Shown here: positions 13,505 to 16,849 of the stretch, piece after piece | Layout of the letters: every line of letters begins with the position of its first letter | Numbering within the stretch: the first letter of the stretch is position 1 | From: Flavobacteriales bacterium UBA2426 | Lineage (GTDB): Bacteria; Bacteroidota; Bacteroidia; Flavobacteriales_F; PHOS-HE28 | Reading direction: 5' to 3' | Length of the DNA: 16,849 nt | NCBI GenBank assembly: GCA_002342985.1 | Contig: DDRC01000043.1 | Span: 1 to 16,849, forward strand | Made by a program: the position numbers and the translations under genes | Notes under the pieces: model-generated | The model's database searches: none | The model's input: only the letters and a program-made list of their open reading frames with translations | What the model was told of the DNA's origin: nothing

Positions 13505-14515
13505 TCAAGGGGTGTGCACGATGCGGTGGGTGGTGCTGCCCGCGGGGGTGCTGAGCACGAGGAAGAGCGTGCCGTGCGGCAGGGCGGAAAGGTCGATGCG
13601 GTGGGTGTCGGCGCCGCGGGGAATCGCTTGCTCCTGCAGCAGGCGGCCGTCGGCGGCATGGATGCGCAGGGTGCCGCCGGTGGCGAGGGCCGGGGTGCTG
13701 AGGGTGGCCCAGCCCCGGGCCGGGTTGGGTGCCACCCGCGCCGGGGCCTGCCCACGGAAGGGGATGGCCAGTGCGGTGGAGGGGTCGAGCACCGTTACCG
13801 TGCGCAGCACCGAGCCGTTCGATCCGGTGAAGGCATAGAGCTCCATCAGCGGCGCCCCGAGGCCCGGCGCCCACCAGCGCGTGAAGCGGGCAAGGGTGGT
13901 GTCCTCGGGCGAGCCGTCGGCGATGCCGGTGGTGAGCACCTGGCTGCGCACCACATCGGTGAAGGTGCCGTAGGGCATCAGCAGGGTGCCGCTGCCATCG
14001 ATCCATTGCGTGGTGGTGCCGCAGGTGTGGTAGGTGGCGCCGAGCCCCGTGGATTCGTAGCAGTAGTTGTCGGCGATGGTGTCCGGATAGAGGTGCGGGA
14101 TGGACTGCACGAGCTCGTCGTTGTCGTACACGTACTCGATCACCGGACCCATGGAACTCAGTTCATAGAGGCCCTCCTCGCGCCGGTCGTAGTAGCGGTA
14201 GGTGATCCAGGCGGGGTCGAAGCTCAGCCATTGCTTGCGCACATGGTCCGATTCGGGGAAGAGGCTTTGGTGCGGCGCGTCTTCGGGCGCGATGCTGGCG
14301 ATGGCGGTGTAAGCGGTTGTGACGATGGCCAGGGCGCTGTGGTCCCACACCACGCCGAAGCCGGCCGGCCCGGGGTCGAAGTCTTCATCGCCCTCCACGC
14401 CGTGCAGGTAGAAGGTGTCGCCCACGGCAGGCATCAGGTCCTGGTAGGTGAGCACCTGTGCGCGGAGCACGGGCGAGAGGCAGGCCGAGAGGAGCAGCGC
14501 GTATGCATTCTTCAT
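13505..14515 (-). CDS. Secreted protein with T9SS sorting domain (first gene of the run)
   Basis: The product has 336 residues. The ATG at 14515 puts a clean signal peptide first (about 1-20, ending VLRAQ); the open frame continues upstream but has no signal-like sequence. The body is beta-rich, with GDTFYLHG at the start and a core 'GTLLMPYGT...VVRSQVLTTG...DTTLARFTRWWAPGLGAPLMELYAF' in pieces at about 175-228. Related pieces occur in the product of the gene at 14666-15760. The last 80 residues are a T9SS sorting domain, with VAPNPARGWATL, a middle GTLRIHAADGRLLQEQ, LPHGTLFLVL and a basic RIVHTP end. A surface or released location follows. The gene is separated from the upstream T9SS gene by 150 bp, where a promoter is possible but not recognised, and precedes the PDZ-hydrolase by 3 bp. 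Confidence 0.85.
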   Translation of the reverse strand: MKNAYALLLSACLSPVLRAQVLTYQDLMPAVGDTFYLHGVEGDEDFDPGPAGFGVVWDHSALAIVTTAYTAIASIAPEDAPHQSLFPESDHVRKQWLSFDPAWITYRYYDRREEGLYELSSMGPVIEYVYDNDELVQSIPHLYPDTIADNYCYESTGLGATYHTCGTTTQWIDGSGTLLMPYGTFTDVVRSQVLTTGIADGSPEDTTLARFTRWWAPGLGAPLMELYAFTGSNGSVLRTVTVLDPSTALAIPFRGQAPARVAPNPARGWATLSTPALATGGTLRIHAADGRLLQEQAIPRGADTHRIDLSALPHGTLFLVLSTPAGSTTHRIVHTP

Positions 14516-14665
14516 GGCGTTGGTGCGGCGCTTGTGGGCGACGCGGGGCCAATGTGCCGTGGGCCGCAGGGCGCGGCATGTGCAGAACGTGCTATCCGCA
14601 ATGATGGAACGGGCAACGGTTGTTCGGGGCAATGGCCGGCCCCTGCCTGATGGCCGCGCATGCCC

Positions 14666-15760
14666 TCAGGGGATGATCCGCACGGTGCGCAGCCAGCGGT
14701 AGCCGTCCCGCTCGATCAGCACCACGTACAGGCCCGGCGCGTGTTCGGACAGGTCGGCCTGCACGGATCCGGTGGCCCCGGTCCACCGCTGCAGTTCGCG
14801 GCCCGAAGCGTCCAGCAGGCGCACGGTGCACGGCCGGTCGGCGGCGCCCATGCGGATGAGCACCGGCCCGGTGGTGGGGTCGGGAACGACGGACGCGGCA
14901 GCCATGCCCGCGACGGGAACGGACAGCCCGGTGCCGGGCGATCGCCGGTACACGGCGAGCAGTTCCCGCGCGGAACCGATGTAGCCGGCATAGAGTGCGC
15001 TGTTGTGGCCCCAGGTCATCAAGGGTCCGTCCACCCCTTCGGCATACCAGGTGTACAAGGTGTCCTGGATGGGGTTGACCCCGAAGAAGCCGTTGGAGTC
15101 CGTGGCGGTGATCACGCTGCGCATGCGGAGCGTTTGGGGCACAACCGTTCCATCGGGCATGAGGATGCTGCCATAGCCGTCCGCCACCGTGCTGCGGTAT
15201 CCGCGCACGTAATGGCCGTCACTGCCCGAGGCGTCCAGGAAGTAGCCCTGCACCGTGTCGGTATGGGCATGGCCATAGGCGATGCCCTCCTCCAGTTCGA
15301 GCGTGAAGCGCAGGTCGGGGAATTGCTGCCACACGATCTCGTTGAAGGAGCCGTTCGGCGCGCCACCCACGTACTGGATGCGGTCGGCCTGGTGCAGGAA
15401 GAGGTAGAGGGCATCATTGCCCAGCGCGTCGAAGAGCTGCAGCGCCACGTTGGCCGTGTCGAAGTAGTCCGGGAAGAAGATGTAGTTGCCGGGTGCGCTG
15501 ATGCAGGAGAGCGAATCGGTCGTGTACAGGAAGGCACTGCTCAAGGGCGCAAGGTCCAGCAGGTAGTCGGGGCCTACGGCGGCTTGCAGGGCCTGTTCCA
15601 GGGCCGGGGTCACGTCGTGCACATCGCGGAGGTAGGCGGCCCCGACCTGGAAGAAGGCGTCCGTTCCGATCACGGGCGATTGCGCCGTTGCGGAGCCGGT
15701 TGCCAGCGCGAGCAGCCCCGCGGCGGCGAATTGGGGAAGGCGGATCGTTCGGTGGTTCAT
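14666..15760 (-). CDS. Secreted protein with T9SS sorting domain (relative of the 13505-14515 product)
   Basis: The product has 364 residues. The ATG at 15760 is chosen because it opens a standard signal peptide (about 1-27, ending SATAQ); the in-frame extension to 15784 adds nothing signal-like. The body contains TDAFFQVG near the N-terminus and the stretch YGSILMPDGT...LRMRSVITATDS, then QDTLYTWYAEGVDGPLMTW. These match, in order and spacing, the core of the next protein downstream. The C-terminal sorting domain (about 283-364) has VPDPTTGPVLI instead of the usual PNP, then VRLLDASGRELQRW, APGLYVVLI and a basic VRIIP end. The product should therefore be exported by T9SS. It lies 63 bp downstream of the AraC-type regulator on the same strand. 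Function unknown. Confidence 0.85.
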   Translation of the reverse strand: MNHRTIRLPQFAAAGLLALATGSATAQSPVIGTDAFFQVGAAYLRDVHDVTPALEQALQAAVGPDYLLDLAPLSSAFLYTTDSLSCISAPGNYIFFPDYFDTANVALQLFDALGNDALYLFLHQADRIQYVGGAPNGSFNEIVWQQFPDLRFTLELEEGIAYGHAHTDTVQGYFLDASGSDGHYVRGYRSTVADGYGSILMPDGTVVPQTLRMRSVITATDSNGFFGVNPIQDTLYTWYAEGVDGPLMTWGHNSALYAGYIGSARELLAVYRRSPGTGLSVPVAGMAAASVVPDPTTGPVLIRMGAADRPCTVRLLDASGRELQRWTGATGSVQADLSEHAPGLYVVLIERDGYRWLRTVRIIP

Positions 15761-15804
15761 CGTCCCATCGGTTGGCTGCGGCAAGGTCTGCGCCGGTGCT
15801 GCGC

Positions 15805-15825
15805 AGCCCGTGTGCGGGTCGGGCT
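15805..15825 (-). terminator. Weak hairpin after the AraC-type gene
   Basis: On the minus strand AGCCCG (15825-15820) and CGGGCT (15810-15805) form a 6-bp stem with a 9-nt loop, beginning at the stop codon of the regulator. No U-tract follows. It may reduce read-through into the T9SS gene at 15760 rather than fully terminate. Confidence 0.28.
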
Positions 15826-16792
15826 ATTCCCGCCCTGCTTCATGCCGATCAAGGTGGTGGGCGCCGTGGCGTTCCATGCCCGGGGTGCGCCCGTGGTACT
15901 GCCGGTAGCTTCGCACGAAGGAACTGGTGTCCACCAGGCCCACGGCCGCCGTCACGGCATGCACGGGCAGGTCGGTGCCGAGCAGCAGCTGGCGCGCCCG
16001 GTCCATCCGCAGCGCATGCAGGTAGGCGTGCGGCGGCCGCCCGAAGGCCTGCCGGAAGAGGCGCTTGAAGTGGTGCTCGCTGAGGCAGGCTACGCGGGCC
16101 AGCTGCGCAACGGTGAGCGGATCGTGTACGTGCGCATGGGCATGGTCGCGCGCGATGGTGAGGCGCCTCCACAGCTCGCGGCGCGTGGCGGCGCGCAAGG
16201 CCGGCAGCCGGTCCGCTGCGGCGCGCTCACCGGCCCGCAGGTCCAGCAGGTGCTCGAGCAGGCGGTCGTGCAGCTCCTCCGCTTCGGTGGGCTCCACCGC
16301 CTGTGCCGGCGCATGCACCAGGGCGTGCAGCCGCGCGAACAGCCGGCTCACGGTGTCGTTCATCCGGTGCAGCGCGTCGCCGAACAGGGGGTCGGGGCCG
16401 CACTGCCAGGGGTCGTCGAGGAGTTGCTCGGCCGTGGCGGTGCGGGTGCGCAGCGCCTCGGCGGCCAGGCCGGGCTTGAAGCCCACCATCAGCATCTCCT
16501 GCTCGTGCTCGCCGCTGAAGGCCGTGCGGTAGTGCTGGCCCTGGTCGAGCACCAGGAAATTCTCCGCATGCACCACGCGGTCGGCGCCGCCCACCCTGTA
16601 CCACTGCCGTCCGTTCAGCATCAGCCGCACCGAGAGGCGCGACACATGGTCGGCGCATTCCTCCAGCCGCCGCGTGCGGATGTAGAGCGTGCCGCTCTGC
16701 AGCGCCCGCATGTCGGCATCGGCGTGGCGCGAGCAGAACACCTGGCCCACCAGCAGCGAGCGCGTGCTTTCGCAATAGGGGCAGCGTGCCAT
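15824..16792 (-). CDS. AraC-family transcriptional regulator
   Basis: The product has 322 residues. The C-terminal DNA-binding region (about 224-310) is a standard AraC/XylS double HTH. The first helix-turn-helix is in TVAQLARVACLSEHHFKRLF, with GRPPHAYLHALRMDRARQLL linking to the second, in VHAVTAAVGLVDTSSFVRSYR, and the end GRTPG is conserved. An AraC-type cupin-like sensory region probably covers about 50-110 (RLSVRLMLNGRQWYRV, then FLVLDQGQHYRT). The first 25 residues are unusual: Cys4-x2-Cys7 and Cys20-x2-His23 have the spacing of a small zinc-binding knuckle. ATG 16792 is preferred; an in-frame GTG at 16801 would add three residues but lies within or before the predicted transcription start. 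It is on the same strand as the downstream T9SS genes and could regulate them, but the target is not shown. Confidence 0.88.
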   Translation of the reverse strand: MARCPYCESTRSLLVGQVFCSRHADADMRALQSGTLYIRTRRLEECADHVSRLSVRLMLNGRQWYRVGGADRVVHAENFLVLDQGQHYRTAFSGEHEQEMLMVGFKPGLAAEALRTRTATAEQLLDDPWQCGPDPLFGDALHRMNDTVSRLFARLHALVHAPAQAVEPTEAEELHDRLLEHLLDLRAGERAAADRLPALRAATRRELWRRLTIARDHAHAHVHDPLTVAQLARVACLSEHHFKRLFRQAFGRPPHAYLHALRMDRARQLLLGTDLPVHAVTAAVGLVDTSSFVRSYRQYHGRTPGMERHGAHHLDRHEAGRE

Positions 16793-16802
16793 GGCCTCCA
16801 CT

Positions 16803-16810
16803 CAAAGCTA
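16803..16810 (-). promoter_or_regulatory. Candidate Bacteroidota -7 box for the AraC-type gene
   Basis: The minus strand reads TAGCTTTG, a full match to the Bacteroidota -7 consensus TAnnTTTG, 10 bp before the ATG at 16792. The resulting leader would be only about 5 nt, so the message would be nearly leaderless. No TTG at the -33 position is visible in the remaining upstream bases. The match could be chance. Confidence 0.33.
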
Positions 16811-16849
16811 GGCCGGTGGGGCATGGGCCTTCCGCCGATGGTGACGGAC

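Noticed and set aside
14626..14643. GGGGC/GCCCC hairpin between the two T9SS genes as a terminator
   Set aside because: Only 5 bp of stem with an 8-nt loop and no U-tract; too weak in this GC context.

Overview
The window looks like a chromosomal segment of a high-GC member of the Bacteroidota, possibly Flavobacteriales-like; the order is a guess. Three proteins end in type IX secretion (T9SS, Por) C-terminal sorting domains, two sites resemble the Bacteroidota -7 box TAnnTTTG, and clear Shine-Dalgarno sequences are mostly missing. The FtsX-type permease and the DUF885 and PD40 proteins are also common in that phylum. There are no rRNA or tRNA genes, CRISPR arrays, transposases or phage genes.

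Layout, left to right. (1) 1-334: the 3' end of an unrecognised gene. (2) 422-1095, minus strand: two overlapping small membrane-protein genes, visibly AT-richer than the rest, closed by a good intrinsic terminator at 374-409. (3) 1151-1309: a very GC-rich, non-coding, possibly structured block bounded by a 9-bp direct repeat. (4) 1403-4562, plus strand: a two-gene copper cassette. It encodes an HMA-DUF3347 lipoprotein and a multicopper oxidase with a Met-rich insert and a C-terminal CopB-like outer-membrane tail. (5) 4616-4936, minus: a small Lys/Ala-rich histone-H1-like protein. (6) 5124-7541, plus: a full-length FtsX/MacB-type ABC permease without an adjacent ATPase. (7) 7632-14515, minus: six genes packed end to end, with four ATGA stop/start overlaps and one 3-bp gap. 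(8) 14666-15760, minus: a second T9SS protein, related to the first gene of that run. (9) 15824-16792, minus: an AraC-family regulator.

The six-gene run is the most interesting part. In transcription order it encodes a T9SS surface protein, a PDZ plus alpha/beta-hydrolase protein, a compact DUF885 putative metallohydrolase, a class C beta-lactamase-like serine hydrolase with C-terminal TPRs, a six-bladed PD40 propeller lipoprotein and a second T9SS protein. Every product carries an export signal, and three have different hydrolase active sites with the key residues intact. The tight coupling suggests one envelope or extracellular hydrolytic module. Its substrate cannot be read from the sequence.
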